Counted from the first letter of the stretch, positions 16,579 to 27,134 are shown. The stretch: DNA of 64,000 nt from Cyclobacterium plantarum (GCF_011290685.1 NZ_JAANYN010000002.1:62001-126000), one strand, 5' to 3'. The notes: a model not told the origin generated them from the letters alone. Translations and numbers: made by a program.

Positions 16579-18855
16579 TCAAGCGCTTTCCCTTACCCGA
16601 TCAGCCGCACTAATCAATACACCCATCAGCTTTTCCATTACAAGGGGTTTGGATATATAGCCGTCCATTCCTGCTGCAAGACACCGCTGTTTGTCCTCCT
16701 GCTGGGCTCCTGCTGTCATGGCAATGATCTGCGGGGTGTTTTCTTTCATTTCGTTTCGAATTTCTACCGCAGCTTGCAGTCCGTCCATGACAGGCATCTG
16801 AACATCCATTAAAACTAAATCATAATCATTTTTTACCGCCATTTCCCTTGTTTGAATACCGTTATTGGCAAATTCAGGTTGATAGCCTAAACGGTGTAAG
16901 ATCATCAGGATAAGCTTTTGATTGATAGCCATATCTTCAGCCACCAAAATGCGCAGGGGATATTTCCTGGAAAATTCCGGGTCCAGATTTTTCCTTGACT
17001 TGTGCTGTAACAAAACTTCTCCTGATTGGCCATTTAAGCCCGCAAGTATGGATTGCATTAGCTGCTGATATTTAACCGGTTTATTCAAAACGGCTGAAAA
17101 TAATCCGGGATTTTTTCTTTTGGATTGATCGCCTATAGAACTCAGTAATATAATGGGTTTATCCCGGTACTTTTTCTGAATGGCTTTTGCCAATTGAAGG
17201 CCATTTTTTTCTGGCATGTCCATGTCTGTGATCACCAGTTCAATCTCCTTTTCCTTAGCTAAAATATCCAGGGCAGCATTAGCTGAAGAAGCTACGCAGG
17301 GTTTCATGTTTAGGTTTTCCAGTTGAAGGCTGAGAATTTTCAGATTTGTAAAATTATCGTCCACTATCAATACCTTTCGGCCAGACAATGCACTTTGGTC
17401 GACCTGGTTTTCCTCTGGCAAATCACCTTTTTCTGATGCTTTCATGGGCAGGGAAAAATAGAAAACACTACCCTTTCCTTCCTTGCTGGCTACTCCTATT
17501 TTCCCTCCCATCTGCTTCACCAAATGACGACAAATGGCCAGGCCCAGGCCTGTTCCTCCATATTGCCTGGTGGTGGACGCATCCACCTGCGAGAAGGATT
17601 TGAATAAACGGGAGATCTTATCAGCGGGAATACCAATTCCGGTATCCTGCACCAAAAATTTAAGCATCCATTCATCTTCTACCTGCGCCTTTGCCTCCAC
17701 TTTTACCAGGACTTCGCCTGCTGAAGTAAATTTTAAAGCATTGCTTACGAGATTTATCAAGATTTGCTTTAACCTCATTCCGTCAGCCCACATGAATACC
17801 GGAAGCTCATTGGGAAGCTGATAAATGAGGTCTACACCTTTTTTTGATGCTTGTCTTGAAAACAGATCCAACACCTCTTCAATGCTGCTTCGCAAATTAA
17901 AATCATGGGGATCAATGGCTACGTCACCGGATTCCAATCTCGAAAAATCGAGTATATCATTGATGACATTCAATAAGGTTTCCCCACTGGTACAGATGAT
18001 TTCAGTAAATTCCCGCTGCTCTTCATCCAAAGTGGTTTCTTTCAGCAATCCTGCCATTCCCAACACACCATTCATAGGGGTCCTGATTTCGTGACTCATG
18101 GTGGCCAAGAAGGTACTTTTTGCCTTATTGGCCAATTCTGCATTTTCTCTTGCCTTTTCTGCATCCTTCCTTTGAAGTTCCAGTGATTTGTTCGCCATTT
18201 CCAATTCCCTGGCTTGGGCCAAAAGGTTGGACCTCTGTTTCTTTAATAAACCGGACTGCTCGGACAAAACCATAATGGATTTTAACAAGGCGTTTTTAAT
18301 CCAAATTAAAGATATAAAAGCCATGACCAATAAATAGGCCAGAACAGATACAAAAACATAGTCTCCACCTTCATAGCCATAAAAAATTTGATGATATAGC
18401 TGGCTGTCATAATTCAAATAGCCCCAAACAACCGGGATAAAACTTAAGATAAAATAGAAAATAGTCCATCGCGGGGAAAGAATTATCAGGCTAAATATCA
18501 AAATGTTAAAAAAGGAAGCAATATCTACCATCAGAATGATGCTATCCTGCATGATGAATAAGTTTAACAATATAGGTGTCAGTAACAAGCCGATCTTCAC
18601 GTGTGCCAATGGGATGAGCCACTCTTTAAAAATAAGAAAATAAAGGAGCAGCAAATGCAGGAACATAAATGGAATGAAACTGATAGAACCATCCTGTATT
18701 TCACCAAAAACCCAAACGAATGTTACACATTGAATAAAACATAGGGCGGTAGATAAATAGGCCCATGACAGTATGGTCAGTCTAGTCCTGAAAATCCGAT
18801 CGTCCGCTTCTTTCAGCCTTTGGTGAAACAAGGCATTTACTAATTTTCCCCACAT
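16579..18855 (-). CDS. Membrane hybrid sensor histidine kinase with two receiver domains
   Basis: 758 residues. About six to seven transmembrane helices occupy residues 25-195, then a coiled coil (200-245), HisKA with [15 protein letters not shown] (phospho-acceptor H255), and HATPase with DTGIGIP and [10 protein letters not shown] first receiver domain ([11 protein letters not shown], acceptor D544 in TDMDMP) and a second ([12 protein letters not shown], acceptor D684 in MDVQMP) follow. No extracellular sensor domain is obvious, so the membrane helices probably sense the signal. No output regulator is adjacent, so it may act on a distant partner. Confidence 0.93.
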   Translation of the reverse strand: MWGKLVNALFHQRLKEADDRIFRTRLTILSWAYLSTALCFIQCVTFVWVFGEIQDGSISFIPFMFLHLLLLYFLIFKEWLIPLAHVKIGLLLTPILLNLFIMQDSIILMVDIASFFNILIFSLIILSPRWTIFYFILSFIPVVWGYLNYDSQLYHQIFYGYEGGDYVFVSVLAYLLVMAFISLIWIKNALLKSIMVLSEQSGLLKKQRSNLLAQARELEMANKSLELQRKDAEKARENAELANKAKSTFLATMSHEIRTPMNGVLGMAGLLKETTLDEEQREFTEIICTSGETLLNVINDILDFSRLESGDVAIDPHDFNLRSSIEEVLDLFSRQASKKGVDLIYQLPNELPVFMWADGMRLKQILINLVSNALKFTSAGEVLVKVEAKAQVEDEWMLKFLVQDTGIGIPADKISRLFKSFSQVDASTTRQYGGTGLGLAICRHLVKQMGGKIGVASKEGKGSVFYFSLPMKASEKGDLPEENQVDQSALSGRKVLIVDDNFTNLKILSLQLENLNMKPCVASSANAALDILAKEKEIELVITDMDMPEKNGLQLAKAIQKKYRDKPIILLSSIGDQSKRKNPGLFSAVLNKPVKYQQLMQSILAGLNGQSGEVLLQHKSRKNLDPEFSRKYPLRILVAEDMAINQKLILMILHRLGYQPEFANNGIQTREMAVKNDYDLVLMDVQMPVMDGLQAAVEIRNEMKENTPQIIAMTAGAQQEDKQRCLAAGMDGYISKPLVMEKLMGVLISAADRVRESA

Positions 18856-19155
18856 CTCATTCCGCTTTTAAAAAATCAAATTAAAACTTAAGGTGTTTTT
18901 AAACCTTTGAAATACAAAATCTTGTCTATAAAGGATAAAATCATCTTTTATATGCAAAGATTATTATTTTTTCTGAATTTCCAACCAGATTTATACGTTT
19001 TTTTATGCATGAAAATCCAGCCCTTTGTCGGAAAAAATCTTCCGGTATACCGTCAAAAAACGAATGAGGAGATGTCTTATTATTCCATTATCAAAAGCTA
19101 AAAAAAACCGGCACTTACAAGAGTACCGGTTTTTGAAATTACCGTTGTGAAGTTT
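18856..19155. other. Gap with one bidirectional-looking terminator
   Basis: Nothing gene-like is supported. A 64-codon ORF at 18907-19101 has no recognisable features. The only clear structure is the hairpin near 19104-19134. Confidence 0.4.
19104..19134. terminator. Hairpin terminator
   Basis: AAAACCGGCACT and AGTACCGGTTTT pair across a short loop. A-runs lie on one side and T-runs on the other, so it could work in either direction; in context it terminates the minus-strand SDR gene that stops at 19156. Confidence 0.7.
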
Positions 19156-19878
19156 TTATTTCTTTGGAGGCATGCTGGGCCTGACCTCAATTTTACTGGG
19201 TAGGGTACGGGGGTCTAATTTGAACAGTCCCACAACCATTTCGCCAATATCTTCAATCTGGATTTTCCAGGCATCTTTATCATTTACCTCATGGTCGTTG
19301 AAGCCGGTAGCCACCGAGCCTGGCATGATGGTACTCACCCGCACGCCTTCCTGCCTCAAATCCAGCATGATGGCCTGAGAAAAGCCAGTAAGCCCGAATT
19401 TACTGGCGTTGTAGGCTGACCCCCCTGCGAAAAAGTTGGTACCTGCCAGACTGGAGATGGTGAGAAAAAAACCTTTGGTAGATTTAAGGGCATCCACAGA
19501 CGCTTTGATCCCATAAAATACACCAGTCAAATTGGTATCAATCGTTTCGTGCCATTTTTCCGGTGAAAGTTCCTGAATGGGGGCAAAATGGCCAACACCT
19601 GCATTGGCTACAAAATAGTCCAGCTTGCCCCATTCCTTAAGTACAGCTTGTACGGCTTTTTTTTGGGCATCAAAATCCCTCACATCCACCTCAAGGGGAA
19701 GTACCTCTCCTTTGGAAGTGGACATTTTCTTGATCTTTTCAGCGGCTTCACTGGCCCTCTTCATTGAGCGGCTGGTGATGGCCACATTAACTCCCTCCGC
19801 GACCAGTGCTGCAGCTATGCCAAATCCTATTCCTGTATTACCTCCTGTAATGATGGCGGTAGTATTTACTAATGTCAT
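19156..19878 (-). CDS. SDR family oxidoreductase
   Basis: 240 residues from the ATG at 19878 (MTLVNTTAIITGG). The classical short-chain dehydrogenase set is present: cofactor motif TGGNTGIG (11-18), NAG (92-94), catalytic Ser in ISSLAG (142-143), Tyr156 and Lys160 in YNASK, and MPGSVATGF near the end. It probably reduces a carbonyl with NAD(P)H; the substrate is unknown. It follows the YtxH gene but is separated from it by a terminator. Confidence 0.9.
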   Translation of the reverse strand: MTLVNTTAIITGGNTGIGFGIAAALVAEGVNVAITSRSMKRASEAAEKIKKMSTSKGEVLPLEVDVRDFDAQKKAVQAVLKEWGKLDYFVANAGVGHFAPIQELSPEKWHETIDTNLTGVFYGIKASVDALKSTKGFFLTISSLAGTNFFAGGSAYNASKFGLTGFSQAIMLDLRQEGVRVSTIMPGSVATGFNDHEVNDKDAWKIQIEDIGEMVVGLFKLDPRTLPSKIEVRPSMPPKK

Positions 19879-19901
19879 AATTGTCTTAGTTTTAGGTATA
19901 A

Positions 19902-19933
19902 ACAAAAAAAGGCCAATGAATATTCATTGACCT
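19902..19933 (-). terminator. Terminator after the YtxH gene
   Basis: AGGCCAATGAAT (19910-19921) pairs with ATTCATTGACCT (19922-19933) with one mismatch, and on the minus strand it is followed by seven T. It lies 18 bp beyond the stop of the YtxH gene. Confidence 0.7.
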
Positions 19934-19951
19934 GCAAAATAAGTGTGAAAT

Positions 19952-20230
19952 TTACTTGGTTTTATCTTTTGCTTCTGCCAAAAGTTCCTTTCCCCTGGCT
20001 TTGGTCTCTTCTGCAACGGTAGCAATGTTTTTATTCATCTTATCCATTTTTTCATTCATTCCCTTCAGAAGGCCATCAATCTGACCATTAATGTCTTTCA
20101 AATATTCCTCTCCTTTCTTGGTCAGTTTTTTACGGGTATCAGTTCCCTTCTCCGGAGCGATCAATAAACCAATCTGTACTCCTACTGCTACTCCTGCTAA
20201 TGCGCTTAAAATTATTTTCGCTGATTTCAT
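19952..20230 (-). CDS. YtxH domain-containing small protein
   Basis: About 92 residues from the ATG at 20230. The glycine/alanine-rich N-terminal helix (LSALAGVAVGVQIGLLIAPEKGTDTRKKL) is the hallmark of YtxH/gas-vesicle-like proteins (PF12732). A long charged helix follows, typical of stress-associated membrane-linked proteins of unknown function. An ATG at 20275 adds 15 residues that look non-native. Confidence 0.8.
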   Translation of the reverse strand: MKSAKIILSALAGVAVGVQIGLLIAPEKGTDTRKKLTKKGEEYLKDINGQIDGLLKGMNEKMDKMNKNIATVAEETKARGKELLAEAKDKTK

Positions 20231-20491
20231 AATATCTGATATTAATGGTTTAAAATATGAAAAACTCATCTCCATTTCAGAAGAAATTCTCTACTTAAGA
20301 AACAACAACATTTGTACCAAAGTTGCGATAAAATTTATTTTCTCACATCAAACCCTGCTATTTATACCGATTATCGCCAATAGAAGTAAAAATCCAGCAT
20401 AGTAACTAAAATTTAACCAAAGCCAAACAAGATAATCGTTCCCTTTATGGTATTTTTACGAAAATATACATTCATTACATTGTTCCAACAT

Positions 20492-22318
20492 ATGCATTAC
20501 AAAACCTGTTGTTTCACTGGCATACTGTCATTTTTCCTCATTTTCAGCCTGGCTGCCCAGCAGCCCAAAATTCACAGTCACAACGATTACCTGCAAAATG
20601 TTCCTTTTTGGGAAGCCTATGCCTCCGGAGCGAAGTCCATTGAAGCTGATGTCATCCTGATGAACGACACCTTATTTGTTGCCCATGAAAAGGAAAGCAT
20701 CAAAAATGGCCAAACTTTAACCTCCCTATACCTGGATCCCATATTGAAGGCCAGAGAACTGGGAATTGGTCATCAGGAACCTTTTATGCTATTGGTAGAT
20801 TTCAAAACAGAGGCCTATTCCACCATGGAGCAATTGTTAAAAGACATACAGCCCTATGCAGCTTTATGGGAAAACCGGGAAAACCCATTTGTCAAAATAG
20901 TGGTATCCGGAAATCGTCCTGCCACAGAAGACTACGACAAATACCCTTTCCCAATATATTTTGATTATCAGAGCACAACAGACACGCTGGATTTACCCCT
21001 TGATAAAATCGAGCTATTCAGTTTGAGTTTTGGAAGATTTTCCCAGTGGAACGGTAAGGGAAGGATAACCGATGAAGATGCAGAAAAATTAAAAAAACCC
21101 ATCCAAATCGCACATGGTTTCGGAAAGCCATTCAGGTTTTGGGCTACTCCAGACAGCAAAACAGCCTGGAAGTCATTAAGCGAAATGGGTGTGGATTATA
21201 TCAACACCGATCAACCCTATGCAGCCGGACCCTATTTGAAAAGCCTGCCAAAAAGGCTGTATAAAAGTCCCAATGTCAGCGAAATATACCGACCCACTTT
21301 CGAAACCGATGGCATACCATCAAAGGTTAAAAATGTCATTTTGCTGATTGGTGACGGAAATGGGCTGGCCCAACTATCTGCCACCATGTATGCCAATGAC
21401 AATCAGCTTACCATCACCCAATTGAAAAATATGGGACTGATAAAAACACAGGCTGCCGATGATTTTACCACAGACTCTGCTGCAGCCGGTACTGCCCTGG
21501 CTTCGGGCAAAAAGGCAAAAAACAGAAGTGTCGGAAGCCTTCCGGATGGATCGGCAGCTGAGAATTTACCTGCATATTTAAAATCTCATGGCTTCAATTC
21601 TGGAATTGTGACCAGCGATAATATTACCGGAGCAACACCTGCCGCTTTTTATGCCCAGCAGTCCGAGCGGGACCTTATCAGGGAAATTGCTTCCGATCTG
21701 CCAAAAAGTCCGCTGAATCTATTTATAGGTGGCGGAAAAAATGATTTCCTGAGGTTTGGTACAGATGAAACCAAAACGCTGGAAGCCCATGGGTTTTATC
21801 TGGCCGGCTCCCTGGAGGAACTAGCTGCCAGCAATGCTTCCCGGGTAGGATATTTTGCTTCCAACCATGGTCTTCCCAAAGTCATGCAAGGAAGAAAGCA
21901 TTATCTGAAAAATGCAACCAAAGCCAGTCTGGCCTATTTCCAATCCAAAAAGCAACCTTTCTTTTTAATGGTGGAAGGAGCCTTTATCGATTCCGGAGGA
22001 CATGCCCATGAGGTCAGCACCATCATAGAGGAAGGGATAGATTTTGACCTTGCTGTGGCTGAAGCCCTTCGCTATGCCGATAAGGATGGGCAGACCCTTG
22101 TCATTGTGACGGCTGATCATGAAACAGGGGGCATTAGCCTTCCACAAGGTAACCTGAACCGTCAGGAGGTAGAACTTGAATTTTCTACCGAAGACCATAC
22201 CGGGATAATGGTACCAGTTTTTGCCTATGGCCCACAGTCGGATACCTTCAGGGGTGTTTATGAGAATACTGCGATTTTTGATAAAATCATTGCAGCCATA
22301 CAGCAATACCTCAAATAG
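20492..22318 (+). CDS. Exported fusion of PLC-like domain and alkaline phosphatase
   Basis: About 608 residues from the ATG at 20492, which gives a signal peptide (MHYKTCCFTGILSFF...AAQ); an ATG at 20447 is also possible. The N-terminal ~250 residues start with HSHNDY and SIEADV, as in the PI-PLC/GDPD-like phosphodiesterase family of Bacteroidota. From about residue 275 an alkaline phosphatase domain begins (VILLIGDGNGLAQLS), with the serine signature TTDSAAAGTALASG (nucleophile S329) and later metal ligands in ADHETGG. The fusion could cleave a phosphodiester and then remove phosphate in the periplasm. It precedes a lactonase in the same orientation. Confidence 0.88.
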   Translation: MHYKTCCFTGILSFFLIFSLAAQQPKIHSHNDYLQNVPFWEAYASGAKSIEADVILMNDTLFVAHEKESIKNGQTLTSLYLDPILKARELGIGHQEPFMLLVDFKTEAYSTMEQLLKDIQPYAALWENRENPFVKIVVSGNRPATEDYDKYPFPIYFDYQSTTDTLDLPLDKIELFSLSFGRFSQWNGKGRITDEDAEKLKKPIQIAHGFGKPFRFWATPDSKTAWKSLSEMGVDYINTDQPYAAGPYLKSLPKRLYKSPNVSEIYRPTFETDGIPSKVKNVILLIGDGNGLAQLSATMYANDNQLTITQLKNMGLIKTQAADDFTTDSAAAGTALASGKKAKNRSVGSLPDGSAAENLPAYLKSHGFNSGIVTSDNITGATPAAFYAQQSERDLIREIASDLPKSPLNLFIGGGKNDFLRFGTDETKTLEAHGFYLAGSLEELAASNASRVGYFASNHGLPKVMQGRKHYLKNATKASLAYFQSKKQPFFLMVEGAFIDSGGHAHEVSTIIEEGIDFDLAVAEALRYADKDGQTLVIVTADHETGGISLPQGNLNRQEVELEFSTEDHTGIMVPVFAYGPQSDTFRGVYENTAIFDKIIAAIQQYLK

Positions 22319-22388
22319 TCCGATTTCTCAGGCTTTAAATCAATTGATTATTCTACCTGATATTCACAAAAAAATAGTACCTTAAGCC

Positions 22389-23570
22389 ATGAAGCAAAAA
22401 GATTTCCTGTCATATGATACTTTGCGAATGCTTTCCAGATTTCTGATAGCTTCATTTCCCTTATTGTTTTTCTCTCCAGTAGCCATGACGCAAACCCAAA
22501 ACGAGATATTGTACATCGGAACCTACAGTGAAAATGACAGCAAGGGTTTGTATGTATTGGCCTTCAACCGGGAAAATCTCAGTACCGAAACCATCCAAAC
22601 GGTTCATGATAAAAAAAGTCCCACCTTTTTGGCATTGCATCCAAATGAAAAATTCCTCTATGCCGCCTACCGGGAAGGAAAAGATGAGCATGATCCTGCA
22701 GGTACCATTGTGGCTTATGCCATTGATGACAAAACAGGGAAACTCTCTATGATCAATCAGGTTTCATCGGTGGGAGCCAGTCCCTGCCACATCAGCGTAG
22801 ACCCTTCGGGTCAGGTAGCTTTCGTTTCCCATTACCAGGGGGGTAATCTGAGCAGTTTCAAAATTCTGAAATCCGGGGGTATCAGTGAGGCAGTCTCCTT
22901 TATCCAACACCAGGGCAGCAGTGTTCATCCCAACCAAACCAAACCGCACATGCACGCCATGATTCCATCCTCTGATGGTAACTGGGTATATGCTTCGGAT
23001 TTGGGAATAGACCAGATTCTGAAATACAAGGTTCATTCCAAAAAAGGCAGTGTGGGCCAAAAGCCCGAAATTTTCCCCACAAAACCGGGATCAGGACCCA
23101 GACATTTCTTATTGCATCCTGATTTACCATATGCTTATTCTCTGGAAGAACTGAGCAGCACAGTAGGCATTTATAGGGTAGATCCCAAAAGTGGGAACCT
23201 TTCTTTCATGAACCGGGTACCCATGCTTTCACCTGAAATCCAAAGCGACTACAATGCTGCGGCCGACATTCATTTATCGGTGGATGGCGAGTGGCTCTAT
23301 GCCAGCAACAGAGGTCAGGATAACCTGGCCATATACCATGTCGATCAGGAAACCGGCCTGCTTAAACTTCAGGAACATGTGCCTACAGGAGGTCAGCACC
23401 CGCGAAATTTTAAAGTGGATGAAAAAGGAGATTTACTGTTTGTAGCCAATATGGAGTCAGATAATGTCGTTATCTTCAGGATTCACGACCAATCCGGAAT
23501 CCCTGAGTCAACCGGAACAAGCATTTCCATACCCAGGCCAGTATTTATAGAACAGCTATTTTTAAAATAA
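22389..23570 (+). CDS. Lactonase family protein (seven-bladed propeller), exported
   Basis: 393 residues. A long N-terminus ends in a signal peptide (FLIASFPLLFFSPVAM, cleavage near 36); an internal ATG at 22428 would remove the first 13 residues. The repeated blades (ILYIGTYSENDSKGLYV, FLALHPNEKFLYA, HISVDPSGQVAFVSHYQGGNL, WVYASDLGIDQI, WLYASNRGQDNLA, HPRNFKVDEKGDLLFVAN) match the PF10282 lactonase family, which includes 6-phosphogluconolactonase. Exported members act on unknown sugar lactones. The gene lies 70 bp after the phosphatase fusion and converges with the next gene. Confidence 0.88.
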   Translation: MKQKDFLSYDTLRMLSRFLIASFPLLFFSPVAMTQTQNEILYIGTYSENDSKGLYVLAFNRENLSTETIQTVHDKKSPTFLALHPNEKFLYAAYREGKDEHDPAGTIVAYAIDDKTGKLSMINQVSSVGASPCHISVDPSGQVAFVSHYQGGNLSSFKILKSGGISEAVSFIQHQGSSVHPNQTKPHMHAMIPSSDGNWVYASDLGIDQILKYKVHSKKGSVGQKPEIFPTKPGSGPRHFLLHPDLPYAYSLEELSSTVGIYRVDPKSGNLSFMNRVPMLSPEIQSDYNAAADIHLSVDGEWLYASNRGQDNLAIYHVDQETGLLKLQEHVPTGGQHPRNFKVDEKGDLLFVANMESDNVVIFRIHDQSGIPESTGTSISIPRPVFIEQLFLK

Positions 23571-23573
23571 CAG

Positions 23574-25796
23574 CTAATCTTCAACCCCAAAAGTAAGGGA
23601 ATTTGAGGTTTCACCGGATACCAGGCGTTTTTCATTGCCAACAATAATCCAATATCCTTCCCTAACAATTGAATGTGGATGACGATAGGATTCAAGCAAC
23701 AACTCAGTTTGCCAGCAGCCCTCCTTGTTGAATTCCCCCAGCTCAATGAGCGCGCCACTCTCCTCCTCCACCCGGATGGAGGGCATTGCCTGGGAAGTGC
23801 CCTTCCAAATTACTTTGAGGGGCATCATCCGCTGATAGGAGTGGGCTTGTTTGGTCTGATCAATGCCAAAATCCATTTTATCATAACTATTACCAACAAA
23901 GGTAACCTCTTTGGCATAGCAGCTTCCGCAGGATTCCCAACCCATGCGAAAAGGATGCATGTCCCTTCCACTGGTATTGGTAAATTGATTGAATGCCAGT
24001 CGGGTATTGATTGTTCCTCCATAGCGGGAAGCTATCCAGGCAGCGGGAACATTCGAGAATACCTGATTGCTGCGAAACTCTCCACCAAAACCGCTCAGCC
24101 CTCCTCCAATGTAAAAAGCAGCTGCTTCCGACTGAGAAGATGCATCCGGATGCTTCACCGTAATGTGGTTACCCAAGATCAGATTATTGCCTGCACTGGC
24201 ACTGTAAAAAATTCCCCAGGCCATGGGTGTGTATTCCGGGTATTCCGGAAAAGTACGACCTAATACTTCAATTGTATTGTTATATACTTTGTTCCCATAC
24301 GCTCCTGTTGGAGAACCCGGCTTGTCCCCGTAATCGGCAATTCTAATGGCAGCGGTGCTGAACTCTTCCTTTCCATATTCTGTCGTCGGTGGGGAGGCTG
24401 CTATCCGGATCCTGTTATTGAATATTTCTATGCCTTTGTGTCTGAAAATCTCTATACCGGAACCAATTTCGGGTACAATGTCATTTTCAAAAATCAGGGA
24501 GCTGTCTCCCATAGCCATGATGCTGTAATGGTTGGTAACCCTTTGTTGATTCACAAATGTATTGTGATGTATGGAAGAGCTCACTCCTTTAAACACCAGA
24601 CAGCCCTGCCCTCCATTAAACGCTGAGTAGGCTACTTCTGAAGCTCCTTTACCTCTAAGGTCCACCGCATAATGCTGTGACCCGTGCCTGTGGATCAATT
24701 GGGGGTTGTTCACTTCAAACCTACAATGACTGATATGGGCTTGGGGCACATCAACCGCTGTGGCATTGATCCCCTGATTGATGATGGTCACCCGATCCAG
24801 AATCACCTGCACCTCATCAGCCGTAGATTGAATACCCCAGCTCATTACCCCGCGGGACCCGGATATAATGGTGCCGTTTTTGATCGTGACGGTTCCCCTG
24901 CCGCTTACCTGCGGAATTCCCGGCAAAGGGGTGCCACTTTGAAAATTGGCCGTATAATCATAAAATGCAGCATGTTGATTTTCATACAAATGATCGTAAT
25001 GTCCTTTTGGATGGGTTTTACCAATAATTCCAATACCTACGTCAAAAGCGGGAAAAATACCAACTTCATCTACCAGGCAATCCGTCTCAGCTTTTATCCG
25101 GAGCCTGTACTTTCCTGCCGGAAGACCCTGCAAATGGGCCACAATAAATCCCCCTCCCAACCGGGGACTTTTGTTAAATACAGGACTGCTCTTTGTGGTT
25201 TCTGATCCGTAATCAGTCCATACCTCCACCACTTTCCCTCCTTCGTCCTCCACCAGAAGGCTGATTTTCATTTCATTGTTCAGGTCCCCCGTCATATCCC
25301 TAAATACGTGGCCTGTGATACCACAGATCGCATAATAGGATCTGTTGGCATAGGGTACTTCCATGTAGGAGGAAACAATTTGATCTCCTTTTTTCAAACC
25401 AAGTAATTTTTCACCAATGAATGGGCGCGTTTTACGGGTTTCCAATAATTCGGCCCCTGGTGCTTCTGTAAGATCCCAGCCGTCCAGCCCATCTTCGAAA
25501 CCACCATTTTTAAGGCTGTCATAGGCCCCATTGGCAAAAGTGATGGTATGCCCATTCAGGTCCAGGGTGATATCTTTTCCCAGAAAAAAAGCACTTTTTT
25601 CAGCGTAGATATCCCTGGTGAGCACATAGGTACTTCCCTCCTCTCCATAATAGCCGGGGCGGTCTATGGGGATGACTTCGGGATTCCCGGGAAACTCTGC
25701 AGACTGTCCCGGCAGGTCCAGATCTGGAAATACAAACAACAGCATCGATAAACCGGCTGTTAGCCATTTCCATGAGCCTTTGCCATCCAATATCAT
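23574..25796 (-). CDS. Right-handed parallel beta-helix protein, exported
   Basis: 740 residues from the ATG at 25796, which gives a good signal peptide (MILDGKGSWKWLTAGLSMLLFVF). An N-terminal strand set (TYVLTRDIYAEKSAFFLGKDITLDLNGHTI) starts a pectate-lyase-like coil interrupted by a carbohydrate-binding-like insert (NGGFEDGLDGWDLTEAPG and onward, about 90-220). The main helix then shows repeated GVMSWG, NNRIRIA and GNKVYNNTIEV turns (about 290-600). Such proteins are often polysaccharide lyases or glycosidases, but I cannot assign a family or catalytic residues. It lies downstream of a sialidase in the same orientation. Confidence 0.75.
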   Translation of the reverse strand: MILDGKGSWKWLTAGLSMLLFVFPDLDLPGQSAEFPGNPEVIPIDRPGYYGEEGSTYVLTRDIYAEKSAFFLGKDITLDLNGHTITFANGAYDSLKNGGFEDGLDGWDLTEAPGAELLETRKTRPFIGEKLLGLKKGDQIVSSYMEVPYANRSYYAICGITGHVFRDMTGDLNNEMKISLLVEDEGGKVVEVWTDYGSETTKSSPVFNKSPRLGGGFIVAHLQGLPAGKYRLRIKAETDCLVDEVGIFPAFDVGIGIIGKTHPKGHYDHLYENQHAAFYDYTANFQSGTPLPGIPQVSGRGTVTIKNGTIISGSRGVMSWGIQSTADEVQVILDRVTIINQGINATAVDVPQAHISHCRFEVNNPQLIHRHGSQHYAVDLRGKGASEVAYSAFNGGQGCLVFKGVSSSIHHNTFVNQQRVTNHYSIMAMGDSSLIFENDIVPEIGSGIEIFRHKGIEIFNNRIRIAASPPTTEYGKEEFSTAAIRIADYGDKPGSPTGAYGNKVYNNTIEVLGRTFPEYPEYTPMAWGIFYSASAGNNLILGNHITVKHPDASSQSEAAAFYIGGGLSGFGGEFRSNQVFSNVPAAWIASRYGGTINTRLAFNQFTNTSGRDMHPFRMGWESCGSCYAKEVTFVGNSYDKMDFGIDQTKQAHSYQRMMPLKVIWKGTSQAMPSIRVEEESGALIELGEFNKEGCWQTELLLESYRHPHSIVREGYWIIVGNEKRLVSGETSNSLTFGVED

Positions 25797-25923
25797 TCTA
25801 GCATAAATTATAAAACCGGACATCCATTCCATGCATTCACTTTTTTTTTGAAACATTGTCTTGAGATCAGAGTAGCCTGCATTTCATTTTTAATCCCTGA
25901 TTTTATCGGTCCTGGCTATTGGC

Positions 25924-27075
25924 TTATTGAAAATCATCCAGGCTTAGCCTGACCAAAGATATCTTTTCATAAGGGCTTTGATCCCCTTTTTCGAAGAGAC
26001 AGAGAATTTCGCCATTCGGCATTACAGCCAAGGCAGAATAAGCTGAAGGACCGTCAAAAAGCAGTTGCGAAGCTTCCCATGTTCTTCCACTATCGCGGCT
26101 TAATTTTACGGTCATGTTTTCCCTTTTCGTGCTTGAAGGATTGGCAAATAAAACCAGATCTCCGGTGGGGTCCTCTGGCCAGGAATACCGGATTAAAGCC
26201 GCCTGACAAACCGGTTCCACTAATGCCAGTGCCTCCACCGGATCCGACCAGGAACCTCCCCCATCCTGGCTTACTGATAAAGCCCTTCTGTTTTTTCCGA
26301 AGTAGGATCGCATATTCATCAACAGGGTGCCCTTGCCATCCGCCATTTCAATGAGCTGGCTTTCGTTCATTTTAGGTCTGATCACTCCTCCCAGCTGCCA
26401 GGTTTTGCCATTATCATCACTGTATACCACATGAGCACCATATTCATATTTTCCTCCCCTTACATTTCCTTTCGGATCATCGTAACTGTGGTTGGCCGGA
26501 ATAACCAATCGCCCTTTATGGGGACCGTTTTTAATTTGAATCCCTACTCCCGGACCGGTTGCATACCAGCCCCATTCAGGACGCTTGACGCCAGAAGTAA
26601 TATCCCTGGGTTCAGACCATGTTTTCCCATGATCTGTTGAGGACATGACAAAAACCCTGCGGGTATCCTTGCTGCGTTTTAAAATGATATCACCTTCATG
26701 GTCATCACCCCTGTTCCAGGTTAATAGCAGGTGAATATCGCCTGTAGTTTCATCCAAAACCGGATTGGGATTGCCACAGACATTGTCACCATCATCCCAG
26801 ATGACCTCCTGTTTGGTCCAGGTTCGCCCACCATCGACAGATTTTTTTAATAGCAGGTCTATATTACCCGTGTCTCCACGGCCAGACTTTCTGCCTTCCG
26901 CAAAGGCCAGCAAAGTACCATCCTTTGCCAATAAAAGCGAAGGAATCCGGTAAGTATGGTACCCATCCTCTCCATTAACAAAAAGATCCATTTCTTCATT
27001 ACCTGGAATTATAGAAGTGCGCTCCCCGTCAGGGGATACGCTCAAGCAAAAAACAAGTAAAAAGTACAGTACCAT
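25924..27075 (-). CDS. Exo-alpha-sialidase (BNR-repeat)
   Basis: 383 residues with a short signal-like N-terminus. The YRIPSL motif (R in the arginine triad) is followed by five Asp-boxes: SVDGGRTW, STDHGKTW, SDDNGKTW, SQDGGGSW (degenerate) and SRDSGRTW. This is the six-bladed sialidase fold (GH33 type), which removes terminal sialic acid or related residues from glycans outside the cell. It is 128 bp upstream of the beta-helix gene and may be co-transcribed with it. No sialic-acid catabolic genes (nanA, nanE) occur in the window, so the true substrate is open. Confidence 0.87.
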   Translation of the reverse strand: MVLYFLLVFCLSVSPDGERTSIIPGNEEMDLFVNGEDGYHTYRIPSLLLAKDGTLLAFAEGRKSGRGDTGNIDLLLKKSVDGGRTWTKQEVIWDDGDNVCGNPNPVLDETTGDIHLLLTWNRGDDHEGDIILKRSKDTRRVFVMSSTDHGKTWSEPRDITSGVKRPEWGWYATGPGVGIQIKNGPHKGRLVIPANHSYDDPKGNVRGGKYEYGAHVVYSDDNGKTWQLGGVIRPKMNESQLIEMADGKGTLLMNMRSYFGKNRRALSVSQDGGGSWSDPVEALALVEPVCQAALIRYSWPEDPTGDLVLFANPSSTKRENMTVKLSRDSGRTWEASQLLFDGPSAYSALAVMPNGEILCLFEKGDQSPYEKISLVRLSLDDFQ

Positions 27076-27134
27076 AATGAAAACAACATTAGAAAATTTG
27101 TATGAAATTATTTTTTAACAATAGATCATGAAAA

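Noticed and set aside
18907-19101. 64-codon ORF upstream of a terminator
   Set aside because: AT-rich, no motif, no promoter match; kept as intergenic.
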